Shown here: positions 1-11,829 of the stretch, piece by piece
Layout of the letters: every line of letters starts with the position of its first letter
Position numbering within the stretch: position 1 is the stretch's first letter
Assembly (NCBI GenBank): GCA_019022495.1
Contig: JAFEKR010000010.1
Location: 372,001 to 436,000, forward strand
Direction: 5' to 3'
DNA length: 64,000 bases
Source: Epichloe hybrida
Taxonomy: Eukaryota; Ascomycota; Sordariomycetes; Hypocreales; Clavicipitaceae
The notes under the pieces: model-generated
What the model was told of the DNA's origin: nothing
What the model saw: the letters and a program-made list of their open reading frames with translations, nothing else
Database searches by the model: none
Translations under genes and position numbers: made by a program

Positions 1-867
1 TAAAGCAGTTTCTAACCTAGGATAGTCCCCTTACGTTTAATAGTAGTATTATTACGCTAGAGAATAATACTATTAAAATCTAGCAGAAAGGGCAGAGTAA
101 TAAGTTAGAGTTAGTTCTAATAACTAACTTAAAGCGCAAATACGTTAAGCAAAGGGCCTAAGGCGCTTATATTACCTTAATCTACTAACTAGAGGCTTGC
201 TTTAACCTATCTATTACTACATAACACTAGGAGCTAACCCTAGAGGATATAAAAGCCCTTAATTACTGCCTAAAGTAGCAGATAGATTACCTAGATAGAG
301 GTCTAATGTTTATCCTAATTAACCTTAAGAAGGTAAAGCTCTTTGCCTTTGTAAATAAATCCTTTACTAATAACTAGGACTTATCCTTATAACTAGGATA
401 TATACTTATCCTAGTAAACAAAGACTACACTAATAGTAAGTTTATAATTAAAGGTAATATTATACACTTTAGCTTAATAAAGAGCAAGAGAGTTATATAA
501 AGTATGCTTGCCTTAGAAGTCTATAGTATAGTAGCTAGTGTTAATATAGCTTACGTAATTATAACTACCCTAAACTTAGTTACTAACTAACTAAAGCTCC
601 TAAAGATTCTAGTTATTATATATATAGATTTATACTCCTTATATAAGTGCCTTATTAAGCTTAGTATAATAAAGGAGAAACGCCTAATGATTAATATTAT
701 AGCCCTTTAATAGTTATATAAACGCTAAGAACTCTATAAGATCTAATAGATTAATAAAGAGAATAACCTAGCTAATGCCTTTATAAAGGTATTACCTAAT
801 AAGGCCCTTAAGAGCTTTATCTTAACTAACTAGATAACTATCTAGATAGAGGGATAGGTTACCTACG
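1..867 (+). pseudogene. Ty1/copia pol 3' end (RNase H), RIP-degraded
   Basis: Remnant of the RNase H end of a copia polyprotein, which degrades the RNA strand of the RNA/DNA hybrid in reverse transcription. In one plus frame I read KLFAFVNKSF near 336-365, then LGYILILVNK, IKGNIIHFS, LEVYSIV near 520, a YIDLYSLY-like stretch near 622-645, and NLANAFIKVLPNKAL near 765-815. This order is that of fungal copia RNase H (first Asp, SEVY, CTDS, NPADAFTK). The first catalytic Asp is read as Asn (codon 354-356), as expected from TpG to TpA change. Many in-frame TAA/TAG stand where Gln or Trp is expected. The element starts before the window. It is dead; family assignment is firm, exact ends are not. 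Confidence 0.75.
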
Positions 868-1640
868 TGTAATATATATGTGGTAAGAGGAAAAAGGTAA
901 TTCTCTAGGAGGGTAGCTATAGGGATAAGATAGTAATATATAGGGGATTTACGCCCTTGTAGTTAATATCCCTAGCGGCCACAACTACGCTAGCTTACTA
1001 GGCCCTCCTAGTAAACTATAGAAATTAATAGCGGTGTGTAGGAGGATAAAGGTATTACTAAGGAGGAGGAAGATATTATATATGTGCTATAGTGTGGTAT
1101 ATATGTTATTTTAAGGAAAAGAAGGGATTTAGAAGGACTTACTTATCCTTATATAGGCTTATAGGCTAAGCAAGATTGTTATTTCCCTTTTATTAGTAAC
1201 TATATGCCTAGATAGGCTATAAGTTCTTTTCCTTATATCCCCTATTAATTATATTCTTAATCTGTCTTTCCTTTTTATTTCTACGATTAATATTACGCGT
1301 TAATAATTATATTAAAAGAGAGAAGTTCTAGTGTTAGAATAAAGGTAATATTAATTATGCGTCGTAGCCATAATTACCTAGTAGAAGCTTAGGCTGCGCG
1401 CGGACCCTACACGTGACCTATAACCTAGCACGTTAATTAGCTAGGAAATATAGGGACATAAACGCGTAACCCCTTTTCCCTTTATGTATTGTAACTTCTA
1501 GCTTTTTACCTCTCTTTTCCTATAACTTAATTAATTATAACAACAGACAACGCAGCCTAGAATAGATAATCGATGATAATACTATTCTTCGGGCTCACGA
1601 CTGTATTACACATTGAATTCAATACCCTGTGAATCCAACA
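868..1640 (+). repeat. putative 3' LTR of the copia element
   Basis: This non-coding stretch follows the copia pol end and stops at ...CCAACA (1640), where Ty3 copy A begins abruptly: 1641 onward matches 18035 onward and 48375 onward. The right margin (about 1545-1640) keeps many CA, TG and CG dinucleotides, unlike the interior, which is typical of element edges in this window. The left limit (TGTAATATAT at 868) is only a guess from TG...CA; the second LTR and the target duplication lie outside the window. A purine-rich run at 879-898 could instead be the polypurine tract, which would put the LTR start near 900. Confidence 0.4.
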
Positions 1641-2514
1641 ATTATAGCCTTTCTATTTAACTAGATATTTCTAATATCTCCTATTATAATAATACAATAT
1701 AATTCTTTTGACTTTAAACTCCTACTTATTATCTGTAACGTTATCTCGCAGTAAGGACATATCTTTTACGCTAGACAGGTCCCCTACGAATAGTTTAAGA
1801 TTAGTAATGTTAAAAACATTATACAGACGCGTTCTAGGTAGCAGCTTTAATTAGTACATAAGTCTATAGGTACTAATTACCTTTTTAATTTTATAAGGGC
1901 CTAAGTACTTCACACTTAGCTTCCTACTAGGTTACTATAAGTTAATATTCTTTATAAATAATAAAACATAGTTACTTACACTAAACTTTATTAGGGTCCG
2001 CTTCTTATTATAGTATTTTACATACTAGGCCTATAAGTCACTTAGGAGCTGCTTAATTACTACATGTCTATCTTTTAGCGCGATAGCATAAGTTTCTACC
2101 TAGTTATTCACTATAGGAATATCCGTAATCACTTACTATAGTCCCCTAGGGTTATAGCCTTATAGTGCCTTAGCTAGGGTATAGCTATAAGTTAAATAGG
2201 CACTTATATTATACGCAAACTATGCTATTAAAAGGTTATTAGCCTAATTAGTTTAGTTAAAGCAAGCAAAGGCTCTTAAATAGTGCTCTAAAACTTAGTT
2301 TAAACATTCTATCTAACTATCTATTTATAGGTAGAATGTAGTGCTTAGTTACTACTTAGTTATAATAAGATAGCAGAAGGTTATCTAAAACCCGCTAGTA
2401 AAGGTTAAATTATAGTTTATTATAATGCCCTCTAGAGCGCTATAATCCCTAAAAACATATTCTAAGAATATAGTAGCTAACCTGTTGCTAGTTATACGCG
2501 TTAAAATAGGGATA

Positions 2515-2651
2515 TAGATACTATATTTTGTAAAACGGTCCATAATAACCAAGATTGTATTATAGGTCTAGTTTATGTCTTTCATAGGTAGCAGCCCTAT
2601 AATGAAGTCTATTAATAATTCTTAAAAAGGCTAATTAGGCACTAGCAGTGT
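2515..2651 (-). pseudogene. integrase core relic, Ty3 copy A
   Basis: On the minus strand I read ELLIDFIIGLLPMKDIN followed by TILVIMDRFTKYSI. This is the start of the retroviral-type integrase core of Ty3 elements (DFI.GLP...ILVIVDRFTKY), which joins the cDNA to the target. The Asp of DFI is still present, but stops (read where Trp and Gln are expected) lie around it. The same segment occurs in B (about 18895-19025) and C (about 49250-49370). Non-functional. Confidence 0.8.
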
Positions 2652-4322
2652 AGCTAGTTTACTATAAGGTTTATAATGCCTTAGCTTTAAAGTCTAGTAG
2701 CTTATATAAGTTCGCATATATAACTTAGTGTCTTTCTTTATTATTAGCTAGTAATACTAACTTATAATCTAATAGAGGGTCCTACTAACTCCCTAGTAGC
2801 CTGCTACTAGGTTATTATAGGTAAGTAGTATAACTTCCTTTCTTATACTAACTAGAATAAAAACTCTATTCTTAAATATTAATAGCTTAGAGAGCCTAAT
2901 AGACTATATTTATAACGCTTCTAGGTTACTACTCTTAAGTAGCTTCCTCTAACCTATAGTAAAGTTATTACCTTACTATGCTTAAAATAATATAACTTAA
3001 ATTAGAGTCTTTAATTCTGCGTACATAGGATAAGCGTTACATACAAACTTAGAAGAGGTTTGCTAGACTACCTATATTCTTACTATAATACTACTATAAG
3101 TAGCTAGCTTATAGTGTGCTTTTAGACTTATAAATAAATTATAGCTAAGTAGCGTTTTAAGGGGGTGCTTACACTACTTACTAACTACTAACCTAGCTAG
3201 ACTCCTAACCTATAGGCTTACTAGACTTATAGAAACATTAGAAAACATAAATAAGGTGTAACCTTACTACTTATAATAAGTAAACCTAGTTAGCGTACTA
3301 CTCACAGGCTTTATAGGACTATTAGGTTCCTTAATAATATAATAAAGTTATATCTTCTTAAAACCCTAGAGGCTTAAATAGCCCTTATAGTATTCTTATA
3401 ATAAACTATTAACTACACTAAGTAATATAACCTTAGGGCCTATGACTATACTATTACACATATAGCGCCCTTACTACTTAGTATTTAAAAACTTAGCTAA
3501 GAAGTTAGGTAGCTATAAGAATATAGCCTCCGCCCTACGCTCCTTACTAATATAATCTGCTTTTCTTAATAGGGTATTAGTAAGGTTTAGCTTACTTATA
3601 TAATATTTAATCCTAAAATTAAATAAATAGAGCTTATCTAATGCTATTACCTGCTTACTAGATAGCTTTGGCTTTATAGCTAGGTACTTATGATTTAGAT
3701 AGTCTGTAATAACTATAATCTAATAAGTTAAATACATAAGGTAATATCTCTAGGCTTAAAATACCTCTTAGATTACTAATAACTTAGTATCTAGGGTTAA
3801 GTAGTGAAGTTTAATATTAGTTAACTTCCTTAAAAAATACACTACTAGGTGCCAGCTACCTAGCACTAACATTATAAGTATAGCTTTAATTACATAACTA
3901 GATATATCTATCTCTACTCTTAGCGAATAAAGTAAGTTAAAGTGCACTAAGATTAGTGCCTCCTAGAACTTCTTTTAGAGTTCTTTAAATACTATAAGTT
4001 TACTAGGCTCTAGCTTAAACTCCACTAGTTAAACACCCTTTAGATAGTTTATTAGTAAGACTACTACCTTACTATACTATTTTATAAAGTATTAGTAAAA
4101 CCCTATAAACCTAAGGAATAATTAAATATTAAACACACTACTAGGTATTAGCTAGGTTATAATAGCTTTAACCCGTAATGGTTCTATCTTAATGCCTTTC
4201 TTAGATATAATAAAACCTAGGAACTTTGCCTTTATAACTAAAAATTAGCACTTTTCAAGGTTAACGTAAAGGTCAGCGTCCTAAAGTCGCCCTAGTACTC
4301 TTTTAACATGCTTTATATATCT

Positions 4323-4712
4323 TATAGGGTTACTACTATATATTAGGGTGTTATTAAGGTAAATAATATAGAATTTATCTATAAGCCCCTTAAGAGCATT
4401 GTTAATATATTCCTAAAAAGTAGCTAGCGCATTTACTAACCTAAACGGCATTATAAAATATTTAAAGTGCCTATAGCAGCAATAGAATACTATCTTCTAC
4501 TTATTACCCTCACGGATATATAGCTAGTAGTACACCTCTTAAAGATCTAGTAATGTAAAAATCTTTACACCTACTAATCAATTAAGGATTTCAGAGATTA
4601 GCAGTAAAGGGGCCTTATTTTTAATAGTAATCCTATTAAGGCCCCTATAATCCACACAAAGCCTTAATTTCCCTGATTTTTTCGGAATAAATAAAATTAG
4701 GGCTCCTACTAG
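4323..4712 (-). pseudogene. reverse transcriptase relic, Ty3 copy A
   Basis: Minus-strand reading gives [25 protein letters not shown] near 4712-4640 and YLNNTLIYS near 4361-4335. These are the start of the Ty3 reverse transcriptase palm (LFVPKK.GKLR.CVDYR.LN) and its active site, normally YLDDILIYS. Both catalytic Asp codons now read Asn (about 4350-4355), so polymerisation would be abolished. Segment length and order agree with Ty3-type RT. Confidence 0.85.
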
Positions 4713-5762
4713 GCTTATTAATCTTCTAATCCACCCTTTCTCCTACACACTTACTAGGTACTCCCTAAGCACTTCTAGCTCTTTTTTAGCTAGGTTATAT
4801 ATAAGTCCCTAGGGTAGTTATTTTCCCTCTTCTAATTTAATTATATAAGTGTAACTACCTAATTCTAGGAGCTTACTAGCTAGCTCCTTTAAAAACATAT
4901 CTATAAATTCTATATACTCTTCTAAAATCTACTATAGGGGTGTATTACTATCTATCTCTTATATAAGCGCTGCTAATTCTTTACGAAACACTACCTAGAG
5001 TACTATTACGCTTCTTAGTTTTTTCTTCTTTAATATATAGGTATGTTTTACTACTATTACTATAACTACACTATAACTTAGGTTATCACTTATTATATTA
5101 CTTATTAGTAAATTTTTATTAGTATCTTCTTCTATTACCTCTAGGTTAACTACCTTAATCTTTAGCAACACTAGTAATAGTATAATAGAAGACTGCTTTA
5201 CTATCTTATAAAGTCATTGCTTACCTGTAGCGAAAGTAATATAATCCTAGGTTATTAGAAACCTCTAGAAACCCTGCTTCTAGTCTATTACTATAGGTTT
5301 ATATTCTAGGGTCTAGTTTATCCCTAGGAGCATTCCCTCTCCTATATTAGTAACATAGTAGCTAACTTAGTAAACCTTTATATAGCCTATGCTATCTTTT
5401 ACCTTAACTAGTCTATATAGGATTTCCTAGTGCAGGATCTTATCCTAACTTACGCTTTCTAGTGTTATCTCTGTTTTTTCTATATTCTTCTAATCCTATT
5501 TTAATAATAATTTAGGGTAGATTATCAAATATTCCATGCCTATATCAAACAGCGCTAGCATTACTAACTAGTAGTTATCTTACTATAAGGACACCTATAT
5601 TCTTATTCTCTTATCTATAGGTTTTTTTATAGCAAGACTATTATCCTAGGCCTAAGCTAAACTAATTAGAATCTTATTTAAGTCTAAGGTTTTATCGCTA
5701 CTATCCTTATACTTCTTAGTAGTATACTTATTACTTTTATAGATTAAGCAGTTTACTATATT

Positions 5763-5804
5763 ATATCTATTTAAACTATATCTAGGGCTACTATATTTAT
5801 AATA
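5763..5804 (-). other. gag zinc knuckle with all four ligands changed to Tyr (copy A)
   Basis: On the minus strand this 14-codon stretch reads YYKYSSPRYSLNRY. The spacing of the first, fourth, ninth and last Tyr is exactly CX2CX4HX4C, the nucleocapsid zinc knuckle. TGY to TAY turns Cys to Tyr and CAY to TAY turns His to Tyr, both RIP-type changes, so all four zinc ligands were lost in the same way. Copies B and C carry the same motif at the matching place. Confidence 0.8.
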
Positions 5805-6850
5805 CTTAAATAGTCTCTAGCCTATACTAGGTTATTATAAGCTTTACTATAAGTTATTTATAGGGAAGCTAGAGCATTATCTCTTATTACTCCTACCCTC
5901 CTTATCACGGTTTCTATTATAATTACTTAATATAAATATTATTATAACTTTAGCCTTTTTTCCTTAACCCTATAGGTAACTCTAAGATATTAGGAACTCT
6001 TAGCTAACTATATACTTCCTTATAGTGTTATTTAAGCTATTTAGAAAAATTACTATTCTTAAGCATATAGGGATTTAGTTAGGTAATTTCGCTTTTACCT
6101 TTATTTAAAGTCTTAGGAAAGATTAAAAAGACTAATCGCTTTTTTACCTAAGATTTAGTAGTATCCTAGTAGCTTCTAAGCACTATATATCTTTATCTAT
6201 TACTCTAGTGTTTAGCTAGAACACAAATCTATCCTAGGTATAAGCTAAGTAGTTAACTAACCTATTTACTATTATATAACACATTCACTATCACTTTATA
6301 TTATTAGCTAAGTAGCTACTAGCATATATTACCTTTATTTTGTTATCCTAAAAGGTTCTTAGGTCTAGCTTAAATAGCATATTTAAATTTACTAGGTATG
6401 CCTATAGATTCTTATAAGTATTACCTTTATACGCAAGTACCTTATACTATATCTTAATAAAGGTTTATAAGTATGTATTCACTATAAACTTAGTGTTAGG
6501 TAAGAAATGTAGGAATAAAGGAATTCTTTGTGCGTTTATCTAAGGGGTAATTATAGGTCCTCTACCTAAACTAGCTAATTGTAGGTCCGCTTTTATTTCC
6601 TTAAGCTGCGCTTCCATATCTAAGATCTCCTTTCTTATGCGGGCATTTCGCAGCTTAGCTTATGTAACCTTGTATTGCCTATTCTATAGTTAGGGTGTTT
6701 TAGTTGCTACCTAGGCGCTATAAAGTTAGGGCTTCCTCGCTAGGTAGTATAGGTGTATTTTAGGTAGATATTCTGTGGCTCCTTTGTATTTAAATCTAGC
6801 TAATAGTCTATTTTCCCTAAAGGGTTTAAGAGTTTAACTTATTATAACTA

Positions 6851-7106
6851 TGTTTAGGGAGATATAAATAAAGTGAAGGCTAAGGTTCTTAGTTATAGCT
6901 AGAGAGCTACTACTTAGGGGTAGGTATATAAAGGTCTTAAACTCTAACCTTTTATATCTCTTATAGGTAGTTCTTATCTAAATACCTTACTACGCGCACG
7001 TGGCTATCTAGCGGCTACTTAGTTATCCGCGCAGGCTGAGGCTTACCTGAGGGCTCTGTTATGTGACCGTCCTGTCCGCGACTCCCTAGCCTCCGTGCTC
7101 CTGACA
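6851..7106 (-). repeat. LTR of Ty3 copy A (5' LTR on the minus strand)
   Basis: The right end, ...GTGCTCCTGACA, matches the LTR ends of B and C (...GCGCTCCTAACA), and several internal blocks align (GCTA.GGG.AGGTA near 6912-6930; TCTCTAACC-like near 6938). The outer 110 bases (about 6995-7106) keep many CpG, CpA and TpG and look unmutated, while the inner half is RIP-like. The start TGTTTAGGGAG is inferred from alignment with the 270-bp LTRs of B and C. Confidence 0.65.
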
Positions 7107-7413
7107 AATAGAAACAAAGAGTAAGGGAACTTAACTAACTACGAAGTAAATTACTAAGTAAATTACGTGTAAGTAGCCTTAACTTCTGATTAATGCCCTA
7201 GATGTTTTTTTCTATTAAAGAAAGCTATAATTAGGCGAATATTACGCTAGAATATTAACTTAAGCCTTTATAGAGATTCTCTCTATAGATAACCGTATAT
7301 TTTACTATAAAATCCATTGTAGTAACATAGGAAAGATTAACCAGGTGTTCTAGACCTATTATAACTATATTAAAGATTAGAGGAGAAATCCTAAGGTATT
7401 ACAGATAGATAAC
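7107..7413 (+). pseudogene. MULE transposase relic, part 1
   Basis: Plus-strand reading of 7330-7413 gives QVF, stop, TYYNYIKD, stop, RRNPKVLQIDN, and this continues without loss across the hAT insertion as THKVNHFNLLLI (9733 onward). It corresponds to the part of Mutator-like/FAR1-like transposases where the first catalytic Asp stands (LLLDxTYKxNxFxxPLL). I see nothing recognisable in 7107-7230. The hAT element 7414-9724 inserted directly beside this Asp codon. Confidence 0.65.
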
Positions 7414-7557
7414 CAGAGCATGTAATGTAATGTAATGTAATGTAATATTTGGGGTTTGGATGTAATGTGTAATGTAATGTAATGTAATGTAATGTAATAT
7501 GTAATAATTACACATTACATTACATTACATTACAAACATTACAAATGTAATGTTAGG
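7414..7557 (+). repeat. left subterminal TGTAA array of hAT-N
   Basis: After the terminal CAGAGCAT come repeated GTAAT units (7421-7445, 7460-7502), then the inverse ATTAC units (7505-7535), ending in ACATTACAAATGTAATGTTA. The two blocks can pair as a long hairpin. TpG and CpA are intact here although the element interior has almost none. By analogy with Ac subterminal motifs these may be transposase-binding sites (inference). Confidence 0.8.
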
Positions 7558-8194
7558 GGAAAATAAAAGTGGGGTATATTAAGATCTTATAATATTATAT
7601 AGATTTTTCTTTATTAAGTTAATATTAGCATTAATTTAATTACTATTTTAGTTTATTTACTATAAATTATTTAAGTTTCCTTCGTTTTAGATTATTAGTT
7701 ATATATTAGGGTATAGGGTATATTATATAGGTTCAAGAGAATAATAGAAATCCTTGAATTTCTTTTTATATTATAAGATTTTAAAATACTAATAAATCTA
7801 ATTTCTAAGATTTAATATTATATTATTTAACCTAAGTGGTTATTTTACTAAATAATACCCTATATATACTTTTAAATTTAATATAAAATAATATATTATA
7901 AGTCTAAATAAATATATTAAGGACTAATATAAGGATCTTTAAGAAGCCTATATTATTTAAAGTTAATTAATTTAAAATAAAATATAAAATCTATTTATTC
8001 AGAATTAATAAATAAATATTATACTTTTAAAAAATAAAAGTTTCTTTTTTTTTAGTAAAGGTAATTAAAAAGCTAGTAAGTTATTTAGGTTTATAAGAAT
8101 TTAAAGCTATAAAATAATAATATAGTGTATTTAAGGTATAAATAAAAATTAAGTATAAAAATAAGGTTTATTTATAATATAATTAACTTTTTTA

Positions 8195-9355
8195 TAGCTT
8201 ATTTACCTAGTTATATATAGTTTTCTTTTAAAAAAGAGGTATTTTCTAAAGTAACTTTAAAAGTAAGTATTACTAAATAGTATAACTTATTTATAGCTTA
8301 TTTGCTTAGATATTTATAATTTTTTTTTAAAAAGAAAGTATATATAAAAGTGGGTCTAAAGTGGGTTTTACTAATAAGAGTATTAACTTCTTTATAGCTT
8401 ATTTACTTAGATATATATAATTTTCTATTAAAAAGATAGTATACTTAAAAGTGGATCTAAAGTGGGTCTTACTAATTATAGTATAAACTTCTTAATAGCT
8501 TATTTACTAAGATATTTATGATTTTCTCTTAAAAAGATAGTATACTTAAAAGTGGATCTAAAGTGGGTCTTACTAATAATAGTATTAACTTCTTTATAGC
8601 TTATTTGCTTAGATATTTATGATTTTTTATTAAAAAGAAAGTATACTTAAAAGTGGATCTAAGGTGGGTCTTACTAATTATAGTATTAACTTCTTAATAG
8701 CTTATTTGCTAAGATATTTATGATTTTCTCTTAAAAAGATAGTATACTTAAAAGTGGGTCTAAAGTGGGTCTTACTAATAATAGTATTAACTTCTTTATA
8801 GCTTATTTACTTAGATATATATGATTTTTTATTAAAAAGAAAGTATACTTAAAAGTGGATCTAAGGTGGGTCTTACTAATTATAGTATTAACTTCTTAAT
8901 AGCTTATTTGCTAAGATATTTATAATTTTCTCTTAAAAAGATAGTATACTTAAAAGTGGGTCTAAAGTGGGTCTAACTAATTATAGTATTAACTTCTTAA
9001 TAGCTTATTTGCTAAGATATTTATGATTTTCTCTTAAAAAGATAGTATACTTAAAAGTGGGTCTAAAGTGGGTCTTACTAATTATAGTATTAACTTCTTA
9101 ATAGCTTATTTGCTAAGATATTTATGATTTTCTCTTGAAAAAGAAGGTGTATATAAAAATAGGTCTAAAGTGGGTCTTACTAATAATAATATTAACTTCT
9201 TTATAGCTTATTTGCTTAGATATATATGATTTTTTATTAAAAAGAAAGTATACTTAAAAGTAGGTTTAAAGTAAGCCTTATGAATTATAGTACTTACTTC
9301 TTTATAGCTTATTTACTTAAATATATATGATTTTCTATTAAAATAAGTATACTTA
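8195..9355 (+). repeat. 101-bp tandem array inside hAT-N, about 11-12 units
   Basis: The anchor TAGCTTATTT recurs at about 8196, 8294, 8395, 8496, 8597, 8698, 8799, 8900, 9001, 9102, 9205 and 9306, a period of 101 bases for most units. Each unit carries AGTATACTTAAAAGTGG followed by GTGGGTC-like doublets. Neighbouring units are nearly identical in the middle of the array and diverge at its edges, as in unequal-exchange arrays. There are no unique spacers, so it is not a CRISPR. Confidence 0.9.
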
Positions 9356-9564
9356 AAAGTAAGTTTTTAATATTTTTCTAAGAAATAAGCTTAAAAAGTA
9401 AGTTTTATTAGTTTTATAAGTTATAATTAAGATTAGTATAGTAATTTAACCTTAATCTATATTTTAAGAAACCTAATATATACTTTTCTAATTATTTAAG
9501 TTATTTCTTACTATTAATTTCTAATTACTTTACCTAAATATTAAAAAATAAAAATTAATTACAT

Positions 9565-9724
9565 TTAATTACAAATAATTACAAATAATTACATGTAATG
9601 TAATGTAATGTGTGAAAGGGGGGTGTAATGTAATGTAATGTAATGTGTAATGTAATGTAATGTGTAATAATTACATTACATTACAAACATTACACAATGT
9701 AATGTAATGTAATGTGATGCTCTG
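9565..9724 (+). repeat. right subterminal TGTAA array of hAT-N
   Basis: Arrays of GTAAT (9597-9615, 9625-9665) and the inverse ATTAC (9668-9695) precede a last run of TGTAA units and the end GATGCTCTG. Beyond the 8-base inverted terminus the two element ends differ, the left starting with GTAAT units and the right, read inward, with ACATT units. Confidence 0.75.
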
Positions 9725-11170
9725 TAGATAACACATATAAGGTTAACCACTTTAACCTCCTACTAATATAAGTTACTAGTATCTTAGTATTATATATAAA
9801 TTTTAGCGTTATATTTAGATTAGTAGCTTGCGAGGATATTAAGGCCTATATGTGGTTTCTTTTAGCGCTTTAAGTAGTATAAGTTAAGGCTAAAATTAGT
9901 TACCTATCTATTATTATTATAGATTTTAAATCTACGCTTAAGGCCTCTCTTTAAAATATCTTCCTATATACTTAGTAGTAAATTTGCGTGTGGTATATAC
10001 TAAAGAATATTATGCTTAATATTAAGAAGAAATAGAACGGAAGTCTTAAGGGTTATAAAATTATTAAGAGTTATAAGAAGAAAAAGGTACATAAGCTAAT
10101 AGTAAAATAATAAGAATAATAGAAGGAAGGTAATAATAAAGTTAAGTATAGTTTACCTATAGTAGTAGGTAATAATAAAGAGGAATAAAGTAGTATTCTT
10201 GTATTATAAGCACTTTAATTAACGCTTTCTTCTTCCTTTAATAATACTATAGATAGTATTCTTAAAGCTTAGACTACTATTATAAGGGCTTCTTTAGAGG
10301 AGGAGTTTTTAGCCTAATAGAAGCATCTCTATATAATGTTCGCTAACTAGTAGCGTAAGATTAGATTCCTATATAATATCTATGTGATTTACTGCTAATT
10401 ACTATATCTTAGCTACCCTTAACTACCTAAACAAGACTTACCTACTATAGTAAGACTAATTTACTAACTATACCCTAAAAACCTACCTTAATTTCGGCAT
10501 TTAAGCCTCCTAAAGAGTTAAGAGCTTATATTATAAGCTAAAGAGGCATATAAGGCACCCTTTTATTAATCTCTACAAGCTTTATAACGTGATTTAGGAT
10601 ATAACTTACGATCAGAAAAAGCGCCTTACTATATAATTTAATAGGGAATTCTCTTGCTATAAGGTTACTTAGGATAAATTTAAAGTTATTCAGAATCTTA
10701 TGCTTTATATTAGGTAGCAGGTAATAGACCTTATAATAGAGTAAGTAAAGCTTACCCTTAATACTATAAAGAAAAGAGCTTAAACATAGCATGCTATAAA
10801 GCCCTATAGTAACTATTTTAAAAAGTAGTTTAGGCTTCCTTATAAGCATATAATTATTAATAGAATTAATACTAGACTTCCTCTTAAGATAAAAGATATT
10901 TACTATTATTAGTAGCTTAAAGTAATAATAGTATGTTCTTTACACTTCTTATAAATAATAGCTAATAATTATCGCAGCCTAAAGAGTAAGAGCTGCTTAA
11001 TACTTATTATAAGCCTAATCCTAATAATATATAACATTAAAGTTAACCATTAAATAAGCTAAAGCTATACTTACTAATTAAGTCTTATATAAGTAAAATA
11101 CTAAGCGTTCATAAGCGTAAGGGGAATACAATTACTACTCTTATTTATTAAGTTAAGGCTTCTATAGTAA
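9725..11170 (+). pseudogene. MULE (Mutator-like/FAR1-like) transposase relic, part 2
   Basis: Continues part 1 in the same plus frame: THKVNHFNLLLI, then RLVACEDIKAYMWFLLAL near 9825-9875, IIIIDFKSTLKASL near 9910-9950 and ICVWYILKNI near 9982-10010. This is the MULE domain order: a TYK.N.F.LPLL block, the E..Y.W.L.L block, a second catalytic Asp (IVTDFE..L; codon 9922-9924) and the C.WH motif. The His of C.WH reads Tyr. Stops appear every 20-40 codons. From about 10860 I cannot follow the protein; GC-richer bases at 11195-11220 may mark the element's edge. MULEs move DNA by cut and paste. This copy is dead. Confidence 0.7.
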
Positions 11171-11829
11171 GAGTATTATTAGCCGTATTATTATTAAGCC
11201 GTGGTAGCGGCGGCGTTTAAAAAAGAGAGTAAAGGGCTTATAATAATAGTGTAAAGCGAATTTAAGAGCTTTAATCCACTAATTTTAACCTAGCTAAATT
11301 CCTAGAATACCTTAGGTTTATATTCTTTAATTTATATAAGTAAGAGATAGCTTTTATAAAACTTAACTAAATAAAATAAGGCCTAAGGAAGCTATTTTCT
11401 ATATTCTTTATTTACTTTATAAAGAAGCTTTTATTAGTAAGAGAGAATTATTAAAGAGATAATATAAAGCTAGTAAAGCTTTAATAAGTGCTTAATAAGT
11501 ATTTAAGAGAAATTAGTATAAGCTAGGGTATTAGCTAAAGTATATAGTATATAGCTATTATATAATATTATAAGATTATAGTTAATATTAAGGCCCTTAC
11601 TATAGAGAATAAGTACTAGTTCTAATATAAATTATAGCTAGCTAAACCTATACCTTAAACTAATTATAAGGGTAATATACTAATAACTAGGGTATATATA
11701 GTAAGGACTTAATTAAAAAAATAAAATAAGCTAGTTAAGAAAAAAAAGGGTCTAAAGCTTACTATAAATATATAATAAGCTAAATAGGTATTAGAAGTAA
11801 AGTTAGCTAAATACTATTAGAAAAGATAT

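Larger units (their letters stand above)
1641..7106 (-). mobile_element. Ty3/gypsy element copy A (5' LTR, gag, pol; 3' part cut by copia)
   Basis: Minus-strand Ty3-type LTR retrotransposon. Read on the minus strand from 7106 downward it has an LTR, a gag zinc knuckle relic (5804-5763), reverse transcriptase (about 4712-4323), RNase H and integrase (about 2651-2515). It matches copies B and C in order and along much of its length but is more diverged, so it is a sister subfamily. Its 3' end and second LTR are missing at 1640, where the copia LTR was inserted or joined. Every frame is broken by stops, and differences from B and C are dominated by C/T and G/A changes. Confidence 0.85.
7414..9724 (+). 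mobile_element. hAT-type non-autonomous element (TGTAA family, hAT-N)
   Basis: A 2311-bp insertion with exact 8-bp target duplication TAGATAAC (7406-7413 and 9725-9732) and short inverted ends CAGAGCAT / ATGCTCTG. Both features fit the hAT superfamily. It has no transposase coding. Left and right 150 bases are arrays of TGTAA pentamers with an internal palindrome; most of the interior is a 101-bp tandem array. Just inside the left array is the sequence GTTAGGGGAAAATAAAAGTG, a block also seen in hAT-A. It depends on a transposase supplied elsewhere; hAT-C at 39997-56172 is the obvious relative. Confidence 0.9.

Noticed and set aside
7107..7180. A host gene remnant between Ty3 copy A and the MULE
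   Set aside because: Too short and without any motif; it can equally be MULE 5' sequence.
8195..9355. Regular 101-bp repeats considered as a CRISPR array
   Set aside because: Whole units are near-identical with no unique spacers, and the host DNA is eukaryotic.
10538..10849. A 103-codon minus-strand open frame
   Set aside because: It lies antisense to the MULE relic, where stop codons created by RIP on one strand leave the other frame open by chance. Composition is Leu/Ile/Lys/Tyr-rich with no motif.
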